Assembly: GCA_034008185.1 (NCBI GenBank)
Contig: CM067086.1
Coordinates: 33,749,007 to 33,813,006, forward strand
Origin: Gorsachius magnificus
Taxonomy: Eukaryota > Chordata > Aves > Pelecaniformes > Ardeidae
Direction of reading: 5' to 3'
Length of the DNA: 64,000 nucleotides
The number at the start of each line of letters is the position of its first letter. Position 1 is the stretch's first letter. Below are positions 48,959-63,719 of this stretch, piece by piece. A program made the position numbers and the translations under genes. Below the pieces are notes generated by a model, which was given only the letters and a program-made list of their open reading frames with translations, was not told the DNA's origin and ran no database searches.

Positions 48959-51550
48959 TCAAAGATTAAATAGCAAAGTGAGTGAAGAATTACAAGGACA
49001 AGAAAAATATGAAACCAGCTAAAATTTGGGTAAGAATATCTCCTTTTTTTGTTTCTGCCAAGAGACGTCCTTGCTAAATTCTCAACACTGAAATATGTTA
49101 AAGAATTTTCTCTTGGTTGTATAAAATAGGGAAAGACAAGGGGTTGGGAAGAAGCACTGTTAGCTGTACTGTAAAGACTCCTAAAGAAAATGTTAAAAGT
49201 CAGGACCCTATTTATATAGGAAATGTTAACCAACACCACGTAAGTAACAATAACTCCCTCTAACAGAAAGGAAAGAATGTTTGGGAATAAGCAAAGGAAG
49301 ACCAAATGTAACTGCCTTCTCTTCCTTATCAATCTCATGTGCATTTTCCCACTGAGATTTTCCCAGGCATGAGAAGGGTGAATTGGTCTGTGCAGAAGAC
49401 AGAAAAAAAAATTTGCAAAGGGAAGCCCATGTAGCAGGCAGGCAGGCAAATAGTAAATGGTAATGATAATGGCCAGAGGCTGAGGCCTTCCCTTTTGATC
49501 ATGTCAGCAAAACAGCGGTTCCAAACAGGCTGGTGACTTTTATTCACAAGCGGTCCATATGCAGTGGGCATCAGTAAGCCTGGAAGCAGAGTATGAAAAT
49601 TCTTGTCTTTTTAGTCCTTTTTCTACATAGGGAATCAGATGGAAAATGATTTTTTCTGGGACGTGCTCAACCTTCTGTCCGTACTTCCTAACACAAATTT
49701 TCTCAAATGCACAATCCACCCAAGTCTCCTAACCTCTAACTTTAGTTGGGACATAACACCTCAAAGGCAGGTGAGAGTTCTACCCTCTCTTCATTTCCCT
49801 CACAGTAGTTGCTGTTCAGTGGATCATCTTGTTTCAGGTTCTGAAACAAGAGTCTAAGTTATTTGGCACAGCTAAAATGTTAGCAATGCTCATAAAACTG
49901 TGAAATCCATTGTAAAACATCCAGCCATACTACAATGCTTTGATGGTACAGCTATCAAAATAGAAATAGAAAAGCACATCATAAATGTAAGGATACTCTG
50001 AATAAGCTAAATTTTCTTGGCAGTTTGATATAGCAAAAGAATAGAAAGGAAGAAAACCAGATAAATTATTTTCTGGGAAAGATTAAATTATAAATCACAT
50101 CTTTGTACTTTTGTAAGGTCCTAGTTTACAAATAGAAAAACAAAGTCAGGGAGGAGGAAAATGACAGAATTAACCGAATGGTATCCCTATGAGAAGGATC
50201 CAGGAGTCCTATACTAGCTATACAGCTAAAACACTTAGAGGAAGCAATAAATAAAACAAAAGAAAAATATCCCTGAACAGTATAGATATTCAAGTGGCCA
50301 TATTCTCAACCATTGCCACTAACATTTAACATGTTTTAAAGGAATATGTCAGTATCAGACACAGCTGCCAAGTAAACCTTAAGATCTTTTATTAAGAAGT
50401 AAACTTGGTATGTGCTCAGTTGTGGGAAGCAGGAACTTTGGTTTACACAAACCCAAGCAATTTCAATTCAGTAGCACATCACAGCCTCTTTTATTTCAAG
50501 TGTAGCATGTTGGTTTTAGTATCTGCTATCCTCTACTCAGAAACAGAAAAGGCATGTAAGTACAACCTAGTGTCTGTATTTCTACACAGGGGAAATGAGA
50601 AGAAGCAGGCTAGGAATGATGTAGACAAAACTAAAACCTCTCCACTGAGGGAGATTGCCTAAAGATACCTGCTGAGGTATTAGATTATCAATTACACCAA
50701 AAATTCTTAAGACTATCCACAGACCTGATGATTTTTATAGTATAGGAAGAAAAGGCATTGCAATGGTGAGGGGACTTTGCTGACAATGAAAAAGTTGGTG
50801 AAATATGGAATTCTCTGTGTGTACATACATAGTAAGTCTGTATCTATGCCTTTTATTTCAGCTAATACCATGCTTCAAAGCTAAGCAAAACTGGTTTTAA
50901 ATATAAAGTGCATTTTGAGATTTCTTTTTTGCCCTTGAGCACAGTGACACTTTGAAGATATCATTAGTTAAAATTCTAGACAGCCTTCAAAGGTAGTACA
51001 AGATGCAAAAGAGTTCCATAAACAACGATCCTGCAGCTCGGGGAGTCCTTCAATGAAATTCAAGTCCATCCTCCAACTTCACAAGAAAAATGACCTTCAC
51101 AAAATGTCACTGCTAGCAGGCAACGTGATTATTAAAAATGTATAGACTAAGCAACAAAATCTGAAAGGGCAGAAAGTTCAAACAGCAGTACAGCCCTCAA
51201 TAGAAGTTTCTAAAAATACCGGTTTCAAACCATATATGCTTATATTTATTCCTGCAGGCAGACTTCTACAAACGGGAATGCTTCCTGTTTTCTTCTTTGC
51301 AGCCTGACTCGATGGATGTAACCCAAAAAGGCTGCTGCTAAGTAAACAACTTTTACAGTGACATCTGCTCTCAAAATCAGCCACTGGAAAGTCCACTCTT
51401 GGGATGTCCTCAAATAACACAACTTAAAATGTGCAGCGTACAGGAACTGAAATCACCATCACACTGGGAAGCACACTCTTAAATAGCTGTACACCTATGA
51501 ATGAGATTAATGGTGCTGCGGGGATTTGCAGATATTTTGTCTCTACCTGT

Positions 51551-52265
51551 AGAATCATAGAATCATAGAATGTTTTGGGTTGGAAGGGACCCCTAGAGGT
51601 CATCTAGTCCAAACCCCCTGCAGTGAGCAGGGACACTGCCAACTAGATCAGGTTGCTCAGAGCCCCGTCCAACCTGACCTTGAATGTTCCCAGGGATGGG
51701 GCCTCCACCACCTCTCTGGGCAACCCGTTCCAGTGTTTCACCACCCTCATTGTAAAGAATTTCTTCCTTATATCCAGTCTAAACTTACCCTGGTTTAGTT
51801 TAAAACCATTACCCCTTGTCCTGACACAGCTGGCCCTACTAAAAAGATTCTCCCCATCTTTCCTATAGGCCCCCTTTAGGTATTGAAAGGCCGCAATCAG
51901 GTCTCCCCGCAGCCTTCTCTTCTCCAGACTGAAGAAGCCCAACTCTCTCAGCCTGGCCTCATAGGAGAGGTGCTCCAGCCCTCGGATCATTTTTGTGGCC
52001 CTCCTCTGGACCCGCTCCAACAGGTCCATGTCCTTCTTGTGCTGAGGGCTCCAGAGCTGGACGCAGTACTCTAGGTGAGGTCTCACCAGAGCAGAGTAGA
52101 GGGGCAGAAGCACCTCCCTTGACCTGCTGGCCATGCTTCTCCTGATGCAGCCCAGGGTACAGTTGGCCTTCTGGGCTGCCAGTGCACATTGCTGGCTCAT
52201 GTCCAGCTTTTCATCCACCAGCACCCCCAAGTCCCTCTTGGCAGGGCTGCTCTCGATCCTGTAAC
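51551..52265 (-). mobile_element. Young 5'-truncated CR1 LINE with open RT C-terminus
   Basis: The element reads right to left and its 3' octamer tail is at 51551. On the minus strand an uninterrupted frame (51643-52362, 239 codons, of which about the last 200 belong to CR1) encodes the C-terminal part of the CR1 ORF2 reverse transcriptase. The blocks in order are [67 protein letters not shown] and [17 protein letters not shown], ending DGALSNLI and a stop. The catalytic palm (the YADD box) and the endonuclease are missing because of 5' truncation, so the copy is dead despite its open frame. The lack of stops implies recent insertion. The 5' boundary is estimated from where CR1 similarity fades. 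Confidence 0.95.
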
Positions 52266-52849
52266 AACTCTTTGTTTCACCGAACAATGTACCAAAGTTC
52301 TGGGGGCCAGGTTTTCTAATACTTCTTTCAGATTTGGAGGAAGGATGGAAGAGAGATGGCAAAACTAGATTTTCATCTGTGTCCAGCTCAGCAGTTAACT
52401 ATCTGGTACCAACACCTACCTGCATGCAAAACATTAAAGAATTTGTGACTCAGCACCTTCACATTTTACCAGTGCTCTAGCAAGGCTGAAATAAGATTGT
52501 TAAACTTTGTTTCATGGGCAATTTTTTTCTTGGTAGTCTCACCATAAGCCACCTTTTGCCTGCTGCAGGGGGCCATAGCATTGGCACAAAATCAATCACA
52601 AATCAAGGCTGTTGCCCCTGGCTCTCTTACAACAGCGATCACGACACTACTATGTGGGCAGAAACAGGAAAAAAATTATGAGGAGATTTCATTCAGAGCT
52701 GTCACACTGATGCCTTCATCAGGACTGAAGCTATACACTGATTTCTCAAACCTGAGGCTGATGACTGTATAAAAAGTAGGTGGACGGTACTGGAGTAAAT
52801 TTGCAGAAAATATTAAAATGACAGCAAAGAAGTGTCCCCAGTTTCTCCC

Positions 52850-53240
52850 ACATAAGGTGGTAATGCAAAGACGACAGACACATACAAGATAGAGATGGAA
52901 TAGAGGGATTCCACAGCAGTGGAAGTACTGAAGGTAAAAGCAAGGGTTCAGGAGAGAGACAGAAATGCAGAAAGGCCAGTTTGGAGGTTGTAAAGAAAGG
53001 AAAGGTCTGTAGTGTAGATAAGAGAAGGGAATGAGGGAAGAAGGAAGCCTAAGTAGAAAGGAAGAATTGCAGAGAGGAAATCGGAAGGGGGAATGACAGT
53101 AGAGCAAGGGAAGAATGAAGGGGAAAAGGAGAAGCAAAAAGGAAGACAGGGCATGATAGAAGTGTCAGGCTGTGGGGGAACCAGGGAGAGAGACAATGGG
53201 ACTGAAATAAAACAGTTTCTACACCAGAGAGGAGAAGTAG
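52850..53240. repeat. Purine-rich low-complexity stretch
   Basis: On the plus strand this stretch is dominated by A and G (many GGAAG, GAGGGAAGAAGG and GGGGAAAAGGAGAAG patches) without a fixed period. The corresponding minus strand is pyrimidine-rich and therefore keeps overlapping frames open (52676-53137 and 52948-53250) that read as serine/proline/leucine-rich nonsense. Confidence 0.55.
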
Positions 53241-56200
53241 AGGCTAACAATTAAATAATTATTTCAAGGAACTATTCAGGACTTACTAACAAAGTCTACG
53301 AGAGCAGCTCTTCTTGTATTTCATTGCTACATGAATAAACACAACTTATTTTAAACCACATTTTTGATTATTTTCAAAGTGCCTTTTTATTGGAGTTAGG
53401 GCATTATGTTCCTAAACCAACTGATATATTTTTAGATAACTTTGACGTAGTTGTGGTTGCTTAACAGATGGCTTGCTGCCAATTGGTTTCACAGAGTTCT
53501 CTGCTGCTTCACGGCCTTTCTTTGCCTCCATATAAATTTAGTTAGTTCAGTTCCTAATGTGTGGAAGCCCTTTCAGGCAGCTTCTGGAGGATATACCCAC
53601 TGCAGACTGATTTAATTAAAAGACTTAGCACTACACTTCTTGGAGCTCCTTATTTGTCTTTCAGGTATTAAACATAGCAAAGGTTGACCTTGTAATAGTA
53701 AGTAATGATCTGAGACATTTCATATACTCTTCAGCAGTTTTGGGGCAGTAATATGGTTTCATCTTTTCAACTAAAATGCAAATATGAGACTGAGAAGTCA
53801 TAATAAATGCAATTCAATTAAGATGACTGAGACTGCCTCTGTTGAAAATATTCTTTCTTTTGAAAAAGTTCAAATCTATGACTCTGCATAGCATATCATA
53901 AAGCTATTTATGCAAATTAATGGACACAATTACAGATTATTTATATTTAACAAACTACAGAATTAGCATAGATTACATTTTATTACCTATTTGAGCTTTC
54001 CATTGAAAGTGGAAGTCTTGGAAGTGCCTAACCAAAGAAATACCTATAGACCCTCTGCAACAGAGCTCACAGACCACAGTCAAACCTCAGAAGACTGGAC
54101 AAAGAACTATGGAGGCAGATCAGTCCAATAGCAACAGACATGTCAGTCACGTCTGTCAACGATTTGTGTAAGAAGTGTATACTTGAGGAACAAAAATTGC
54201 ATCTCTCAGCTTCAATATGAGATACCTTCTTCAAGGTTATTCAGTATACCTCTGCTGGAGATAACGTGCGTGCCTGTAACTTCTATTCACAAGTCAGCTA
54301 TTTCAGCTTATTCTCTACTTCCCTAGTTTTATGTTGCAGGGGAGAAAATAGAGCTTACGTGGAGCTTGACTGATTAGAGCTTCTCACCTAAAAATCACTT
54401 ATCTATTTCTTCTCTTAGTACAATAAGAAATACAGGTTGCAGCAGTTGGCTTCTTTCAATACACTGAAAGGTTTTTGGATAAGGATCAGTTTTGATTCAC
54501 TCATTCTCACCATCACGCTGTCTTCCCTTGATTTTTTCTTATTCCCTGCCTGCATTAATCTGTGTGATGATATTCCATGCCTTTTTTGTGGATGGAAGAC
54601 TTGACAGGAATTGTGCTCTCTTAAATTCTCCAAAATCAAATTTCTTTGGCTAATTGTTCAGTTAATTTTACAAATGGGTAATACCGATCACATATACTAT
54701 TGCTGCAAAGCAACCAAAGTCAAGCAGGTTTGTAAAAGTCTCTCAACTTGCCATCAAAATTAGTAACTTTCTAACAATATAGTGGCCCTAACACAACATG
54801 GGGGTGCTGCAGCCAGAGATACACCATGCAACGGCTATCCTTTCACATCTACGCAATTACGAGGATTGTTGACTTCTCGATGTCAGATTAGTTGTCACAG
54901 ATCCACGTAAGTCAAGAATGGCCTGCATCCAGAGGGCAATGGATAGCTGCTTCTGGAGAGGGTGGATCCCAGAAGTAGGTGTTTGCTGTCCTTCTAGAGC
55001 TTTGGACAGATTCACACCCACACCAATGAACCTATCCACATGCACCTTAAAAGTAACAGACTGACAGTCACCGTGTCCTTAATAGTAAGTTATCCATGAG
55101 TGCTAATGATGTGGCCCTGTAAAAACCCATGAACTGTTTTACAGTCCCAGAGTAGTGGAGAAAAACTGATGTAAGGCTACAGTAAGCACCAATCACTAAG
55201 TTTGGGCTCATAGGACGGACTGGCGGTAGATAGCACTGCCCCTGATGCGTGCATTTGTTCCTCCTCCTGGTGTGACCCTCCAGGCGTCTGTCAGTTTTAC
55301 TGTACAGTAAGAAACAGCCTGAGTCTGGCAGGTCTCCATTTTGATGTTCCTGTTGGGTCTTTCTGATATTAAATGCTGCTATGTGTGTCAGATACACATA
55401 GACATGTACTGAGAGCTCTCCCAGGCTTTTATAGAATTACTCTACATAAAGTAAACCAAAACATGTCTAAACATATTAGGGTGGCTTACTCTACCACCTT
55501 TCCCTCTTATCAGTGGTGAGCTTGGTACATACTCCTCCAATAACTGACCTGATTAGATGTTCTTTTTCCTCTTCTTCTCCCAACTCAGATCTACAAACAG
55601 CCAAAGGTGGATGAAACCCTGATTAACATAGCCAACTAAAAATGAACTCTACAAACTGGTGTATCTGCACGCACCAACAACACATTTCCACTGACAATAA
55701 TTCTGCAGCACAAGAAAGCTGATCTGAAGTTTGTTTGTACTCTCAGCAGTGACTCTGCTGCCACCAAGATCCCCACCATCACAGAATGACCCTACAGAAT
55801 TTATCTGAGTGAGGAATAAAAGTGTCACAGCAATAACTGCTTTTAGAGTAGATTAAATACTGTTTTCTCTGTTTCTTTCCACATCCATGATTCCCTCTGC
55901 CTGCAACTTGCTCCCTCCAAATTCCCTCACTCTCTTCACTGCGATCCATCGTATCATTTATTGTAACCTAATGCCTATGGCATGAGACTCAGAGGCCAGG
56001 AGCTAATGCAATGTCCTTGTTTATAAACTGATATCAGCAAACGATTCTATCAATACAATCCCACTGTGTATATGACCATAAAAAGCAACTAGTTGAAGAG
56101 GTAACTCTGACAATACTCAATGACTTACGCATGACCAAGCCATGAATATATTTAATTTTTAATAGTTGGACTCCAATGATAGTGATAGTTATTGGGGAAT

Positions 56201-59200
56201 ACTCTTCAAATTTTTGTACACAATAAAGAAGCTGAAAACTTAAAAATACCAGAGAAAGCAACACTGTGGAACTTGTAAATTGTTCCTGCACCTTAGTAGG
56301 TTTGTATCTCAGTTTTGAGCTAAACCTGCTTGCATTTGATTTACATGAACTCCACGGATCAGTGATTTGCCTGCCCCATTTGTGTAATAGAAATGTTAAT
56401 TAAATTGGTGCATCTGGGCAATGTGCATCTTCTAAATATTACTTCTAATATATATTAAGTGTTAAGAATAAATTTTTGATCCTGATTGCTAAACAAAGTG
56501 TTAAGATAGTAAATGTGTATAAAATATTTATGCCATACAAACTGATCTTACTTTTACAATACTGCCCACCCCCATACATTGTCATAAAAACAACAGAACA
56601 ATCAATTTTAGAAAGTTAACCAAACAAAGAGAATGCTTACTAAATTCTTCTCTGCACCATGAGGAATGCATTTAGACTCTATGAAGATGTACGCAGCCCA
56701 CCAGATGCAGTATTCTACAGCTGTATAATAGTGTGTGTTAAGCCAATGTCAAAAGGCCAAGTATTTGTGAAGGGGGAGAGGGTAGGAGGATTAGCTTGTT
56801 AAAACAGCAGCTGGAAACAAGTCACTGCACTTGCTTCCAAAGAAGGGTCAGGTGCCTACTTCCTTTTTCAGCCCCCTTTTTTGCGTGTAAACTGCTGCGC
56901 TTCCCACGCCAACTCCGCTTCATGTAAGAATGAATCCCTTGCTGTTCAATAAAAGCAGTACAGCTGAAGACTTGCTGGTAAAGGTAGTGACACCATTCTG
57001 CTGTTACAAAAACACTGTTAAAATTTTATCTGTTATTCTTTATTATTCCTTTAAATTTTCCCTTAGTTACTTTGAACTGCTTTATATTTAATGTAAAAAT
57101 CTATGCAATCCATCACAACTTTTGCAAAATTTGTTAAAAATTGAAGTAGTGGAACAAAACCTGAGAAGTGAAAAATTTTGTTCTCTGCAAATCACAGAAT
57201 GACACAGCAGAAATGAAAAAAATGAGTATCGATAAGAATATCTACAATATCTCAATAGGAATATCAATAAGAATTCTACAGTTAGTGCAACTGACAACGT
57301 AATGAGCTTTAAGTAATGGATAATAACTATGGAGTACTGTCTCATAAAAAAATACCCTGTATAGTGCTCCTGGTTATGTGTGCTATTTTCTAGACTGTGT
57401 GTCTACACTAAAGGAGAAGCAGGGTACAGTTAGCTTCATTTCATACAAAACCAGCGTCAAAACTGGATTCTTTGGCGGGGGGTGGGGGAGTGAGTATATT
57501 AAGCAATGAAGTCTAGAACTACATAAGAGAAACAAACCTGTCACTTTTCCTTAGCTGTGACATTAGTATCACGGGAAGAGAATAGAACCTATTCTTTAGA
57601 GGTCCTCATCAGTACACACAAAGAATGAGGCCACCAGGTAGAAACTTCCACTGCTTTCTCTTAAGAACTTGCCCAGCCTCTTGGGCCGTGAAAGAACCAA
57701 AAGTTTTTACTTGTGATTTCACTTCTTAAAATAAATAACTTTGCAATGCTTTACCTCCAATGCATTTGCTACTGAGATTGAGATGCGGAACTCTTTTCCT
57801 TTGAGAATGCTGTCTGTTGTTTCCTATCATTTGCTACCTTCTGCCAAGAACAGGTATTACATATGAAATATTTGTACTTTGCAAACTCCAGTCAGTTTCT
57901 GCCACAGGTAAAGTACCACCTCCAAACAATTTCAGATCTCAAATCATCAATGTTGAAGATTTAAAAAAAAAAAAAATCCTTCCTAAATACACTATAAAGG
58001 ATGGACTACTGAGAGATAATTTTTCAAGAATATACTATGGCAATACAAGAATTACAAAAAGTACTTTACTTTCTCTTAAGATTCACTTACACAGTATATT
58101 TACTCGCCAAATAAATGATAAAGCATGTCTAAACCCAACAGCTTTAAAGTACTCCTGCCATAACCTAAAAACTCACAAAAAGGATTCTTCAGTGCGATCC
58201 AGTGATGCTATTCATGTGTTCAGCGTCTGAACAGTTGTCGATTTAGGTACCCATGAATGATGCACTCACTGGAACTGAACAGATTTTGAAAGCCAAAGTG
58301 ACCTACTGTGCATTCTGTCAAACAATTTCCTATACAGGATTATTTAACTCCTGGCAAAAATCACATTTTTTTTCTCCCAAGATTCTCATGGAAACAATTG
58401 GATGAAAAGTTTTCCCAAAGAGAAGATGGAAAGTACTTTGTTGAGACTGTGCCATCACAGAGCACTGAAATAGAAGACAGCAGAATCCCTAATATACACT
58501 AAGTGAGGAATGTTAAATATATCAACGTGACCTTTTCCTCTGGAATTTGATTTTCTATTAATGGTTTACAATACTTAATAATAATAGCTAACAATATAAT
58601 GAAATCCAGAATATTTTCCCTTTATTTCACTGTCCCATAGACCTTTTCCATACCCATTTTTGTATCCAAAACACCAGTTTCTTCCAGTTTTAGAAGATGT
58701 TACAGTATCTTTCATGCACCAGCTAAAACCAGTTCAATTATTTATTGACACTCCTTAGCTGTGACAGAGTAATGCTTTCACATTAATGCAACTTTGCATT
58801 GTACAGACACATTTTGTTGGTTTCCTTCTTAACTGCCCAACTCTTAACTTTGAAACGCTGAAGTTCTTATAATGTAGGCACCTTTTCATTAATATAGCAA
58901 CAGAGGTATACAAATACCTCCCCTCACATACACTTCTGCTGTGCTTGAAGCAGCAGACCATGTTGCGCAGAAAAATCTTTTTGCTTTTTAATAAAATTCA
59001 CTCTGTGTCCAAACTTTTTCAGCAGATTGATTTTTATACTAGCAGTGTGCAAGTGGATCACTGAGAAAAGTAGTAGCTTTTAACAACTGCTAAAGCAGAA
59101 GAACTTCTTTGATAGGCACAGGGAATAAGTTAATTCCTTGGTGTACTTCAGAGGTACACAGGACTGGACTCTTGCAATAAATGCTAAGCAGCTCACTACC

Positions 59201-62099
59201 ACAGCAATGGTAGTCGTTCAGAGAACAGCAACTACAAACATCATAAAGCAGATCAACTTAAATAAAAAATCAGACAGCAATATTTCTATATAATGTACAT
59301 GGATAATGAAAAACAGCAATTCATAACAACATACAAATCCTATGCACCTAAGGTTAGCTTCCCAATACTATGTATCTGATCAAACGAGTTAAATGAAACA
59401 AATCCTCATTTTAAAGAAAGCTAACAACGAAAAGGAACAAAGACACAAAATATTTCTGGGGGAAATATTAAGCTGTCTTAACAATGTGACAAGCTACTAA
59501 TTGAGAAAAACCCACAAGTTTCAGCTAGGTTAGTAAATCCATCTTTGCTATGCTTAAAAAAATTAAAAGAAAAATCTACTGTTACAGACTCCCTCTTGAC
59601 TGCAAAGAGCAATGATGAGTTAGTAGCAGTTTCTCATTAAGATGCTGCAGGAAAAAAACCCCTAGGAGACAAAGACAGCTAAAAGAACTTTGTGCCTTTC
59701 TCTGCCCTTCTCATCCCAAGAACCACCAATGTTGAACAGCAGAAATCAGTAAAACTTGCATGAATTATAGGAGAGTTTGAGAGAGACCGTAGTTTTAGTA
59801 GTTTCATGGATTAATTCTGTGTACCACTGGATACATAAGCACTATTTGGTACTGGTCAGCTTGTAGAAAGAAGTGGCAGTAACCCAATCATTTTCAACTC
59901 TTGAAAAGGGAGCTATAGCCCAAAAACAGACCAAAAAAATGGTGCAATGCGTAGTTTTCATTCAGCTTTGAAGTCCGCAAAATCCACCACTTGAGCAAGC
60001 TACATGATTGCCCCACCACATAAAATAAGGCTTATTTCATAAAGTCTACCTACAGTCTATCTGCAAAAAGATTAAAAGAAAAAGCTTAATTAAGGTGTAC
60101 AAATATTTTCTGAAAGCAAACAGCGAAGGTGGAAAAGATATTTAGTGTTGCTATGACGTACTATGAGAGCGATAAAACACTAAGCACACAAAAGTTTAGG
60201 TGCAGTCTCAGATAAGATTTCCGAACCATGACATCTATCTGACTTTGTCAAACTCCCAAGTGAAGTGAAACGGGCTCCAGCAAATTCAAAGTCTAAAAGC
60301 TGGCTGGGCAGAACAACAGAAAAACATACTGGGGTGAACAATTCTGCAATAGTCATCGAAGGATGGATGACTGGGTCCTCTTCCATGTAAAAACTCAGTG
60401 AATACATCAGTTTAATTTACTAAGGCAATTCACTAACTTTAAGCCATGGATATTATCTTAGCAAGGAATCACTTAGAACTGCATTATAACCATGCAAACA
60501 CCTTTTCCTAGCCTGTACTCTAAAGGACATTTTAAGAAAAGGGAACTCAGAGGATGGAGTGTTTAAATCTTCCCGAACATATTCAACAGAATAAAAGAAA
60601 AAATCATGGGTTACAAATTGCGATGCTTGGAAGTACTCACGTAAAAATAGTATTGTCTCGCTTCTTATATCTGCTTTGTGTGTCTATCTCCCCATTTTTC
60701 CAACAAAAGCTATTTACCCACTAAGTAAAGAGGTAACAGTAGAGAGACGCTGGAACTTATTCAGTATCAATATACATTCAGCAACTTGTTACATGAGTTT
60801 TGACAGCAAAGCCTTCATCGCTGTTGACAATGCATGACCCGAAAGGCATGTATGTTCTTTAGCATAACACTTATAATCTGAGGCATTCTTGTCTAAAATT
60901 AAACAACTAATTTTTTCAAACTGGATCCAGAAGCAACATAATAAAAATCTGACAAAATAAAATCTGAATTCCGAGTTAATATGAGTCATTGTCAGACGCA
61001 TTATTCTTAAAAGAATGGAAAAATTCAACTGAAACTGAAAGCAGTGATTAAGTGGATCAGGGCAGTGGAACATCTTCTGGAAATCCCAAGAGTAACAAAA
61101 TAATCATATACCCGTCTTTCTTTTTGAGAGCAAAAGACCTGTATTAGTTAGGAATTTGTTTTGTTTTTCAGAAACAACTGAAGAAATTAGGTGCTTAGAT
61201 GCTACAATGCTGACTATCATCAGAAAGGATACCTTTAGAAAACAAAGAATAAAGAAAGCAAACTAAAAATTTTAATGGAATTTTAAAACTGCACTGAAGT
61301 GAGAAGAGGATATATGAAAAACACTCTCCTGACAGATAATTTGTAGGATTTAGAAATAGTAGTTCAGGAAATGACTATCAGAAATGTAACAAGTTTTTCT
61401 TATGAGAGATAATGAGGGAAGAAGAGAGTCTAGCAAAAGGAAATAAAACTGAGATACAATTAGGCTGGTAACAGGAAATTTAGTTATCCTGGAAGGGGAA
61501 ACTCTGTAAGCTGGAAGGACTTGTAACTCTTCATGACTATTCCAGAAGCTAATTTTTTGTTGAAAAGTGCAGAGGATAGGCTAAAGAATACCTTAATAAA
61601 CCTCCCCCTCCCCCCCCAAAAAAGACAAAATAATGTCGTATTTCATTGTTCCAGGGATTTGATAGATATTATCTTATTCCCAGGGCTTTGTGTGCAAATT
61701 TTTCCTTGTTTCTTTATCTGAATTTTGACTCATTTGTAAGATTAAAACTACAATGTATTCTTTCAACTTAAACTAGATGGTTTTTAACTGATTAAAACAT
61801 TTGTACTGTAACTTGATCACTGCAGATGGAAACCTGATTTACCTAGATATTTTACAGTGAAGCTGCATGAGACAGCGCTGCATCAATTCTCCAGTAGCTA
61901 TAATTTTCAACCAAGAACATTCCACACATTCAAGAGAAAGGATTGTGTTTATTTTCCTTCAGTTTCTGATGCTTTTCACTGTTTTGTTTAAAGTACAACC
62001 TGCAGATTATTTGAAAACTCGCTGGTTTCCTGAGGTAATATTCATTTTTTAAAAACTATATCAAAAATAACTAAAATGATACACGGCAAAATGACTTAT

Positions 62100-62750
62100 G
62101 GTTCTTGGGATAAGAAGTGAGTTCTAGCAGCGTCCTGCAGCCCCGCAGTGCTGGAGGGAATATTCCTCCTTCCTATCAGCATCTGATGTCACTTCTCAAA
62201 CAACAGGCTAGGGAAGCAGCAAAGTAACACCGGGAGTTAAAGCTTGGAGAAAGAGAATTGCCACCAAGATCTGTTCTTGTCACCAGACCCCTCAACAGCG
62301 TGAAGCTGGTGGGAAGTGAGAGACTGCCAGCCTACTGTCTTTAAGAGTTCGCAAAGTTGTGAAAAAAATATTCCTGGAGAAGCAAGGGAGGGTTGGAAAG
62401 GGTGAGAAAAGAGAGGACAGGAGAGCCTAGGATACCATAAGGGAGTCAAAGCAGATGCTTGTGTCCTCCGGTTCCTTGGAGCAGGACACAAGCAAACCAG
62501 ATTTCTAGAGACTAATGTGAAAACTAGGAGAAGGTTCCTGCTGGCTCTTACTCGGAACATTGTCTGCCATTCTGGGAGCCATCCGGCACAGGGGCAAGCT
62601 GATGGCGGGAGCATGGGAGCAAGGTGCTCTCCCACAGAGTCCCTCTTCGATTCCACCACTGGTCTTGCACAGGTGAAAGAGGCCACTGACTCAAGGGATG
62701 CTGCCCTGCCTCTGCAGTTAGACATAATTTTGCATAATTAGGGCATCTCT
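62100..62750. other. Unexplained GC-richer block with open frames on both strands
   Basis: This stretch is noticeably richer in G and C than its surroundings and contains a 162-codon frame on the minus strand (62237-62725) and a 74-codon frame on the plus strand (62517-62741). Neither translation shows a domain, signal peptide or repeat I recognise. It could be an old retroelement piece, an unrecognised exon or chance. Confidence 0.3.
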
Positions 62751-63719
62751 GAAGATAGCAGAAGTAGTAATATTAAATCTGGAGAGATTAAAAGCTAAAG
62801 TTAAAAGAGTACTACAATTCTTTTAAGCGTAGGAAGACTTCATTATGAAATTATGACAGGGTTCATTATGACAGAATATTCTCTCCAGTTCCTAGTTGGT
62901 ACTGGATTCAAAAGCCTAATTAAAACCACACAGACTCATAATAAACTAGAAACTGTGGCAGAGCTAGGAAAAGCGAGGTCAAGTGAGTTGAATTAAAGAA
63001 AAGAGGCAGGAAATCCTCCTTCTTACTCTAAGCTATGACAATGATTTATTCCCTTACTATGGACCTTACAGATGTAGTCAAGTCCTTGTTCTTAATCTGT
63101 GAGAGAGTGACAAAAGGTTCCTGTCAACTGGCATTTAACCATTCTCCCAGTACAGAAAGAGCAGGAAGCAGCAGCTACGACACACTGTGGTAATGCTGTA
63201 CTGATCCAATGGCTTTTTTAGCTTGGCGTTTTGAATTAAGAGATATATAAAATTTCTTATTTAGCTCCTTTGATTCACTGTGTTTATGAACATAGCTCTA
63301 CATTCAAACCTTAATGTTTCTGAGCCTCAGCAACAGTGTTTATTTTCCCTGTTATTACATGGACTCTGAGAATTACTGTAGGTAGTATTAGTGATGTTTT
63401 AGTACTTAATTACTACCAAATTTAATACTGAATGCAGTATTACTGAAGAGTAATACCCCTATCAAATGAAGTGATGGAAGCAAAGACTAAATATGATTCA
63501 GCTTTTCTTTTTTTTTTTTGATAAGGAGGAAAAGGAGTTTGAGCAGTTCTATGAAAAAGCTGGATGCTGGTACTGAGATCAGTTTTTGGTTGGTATGTTG
63601 AACTGAATCAGATCATGAAGGACCCAGACAATTTTTTTTCCCCATTCCTTACAATTCTTCTTAATTTTTTTCAGACCGGTGCATATTTAGAAATAAAATC
63701 TAGGCAGGTGGGCAATATG

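Noticed and set aside
51643..52362. Possible host gene with 239 codons
   Set aside because: The protein is the CR1 reverse-transcriptase C-terminus, so it is a truncated LINE and not a host gene.
52676..53250. Overlapping minus-strand frames rich in Ser, Pro, Leu and Phe
   Set aside because: They reflect the pyrimidine-rich strand of a purine tract rather than coding sequence.
57474..57490. G-run as a possible quadruplex in GPHN RNA
   Set aside because: The G-rich strand is the plus strand while GPHN is transcribed from minus, so the RNA would be C-rich; the run also has too few separated G tracts for a clear call.
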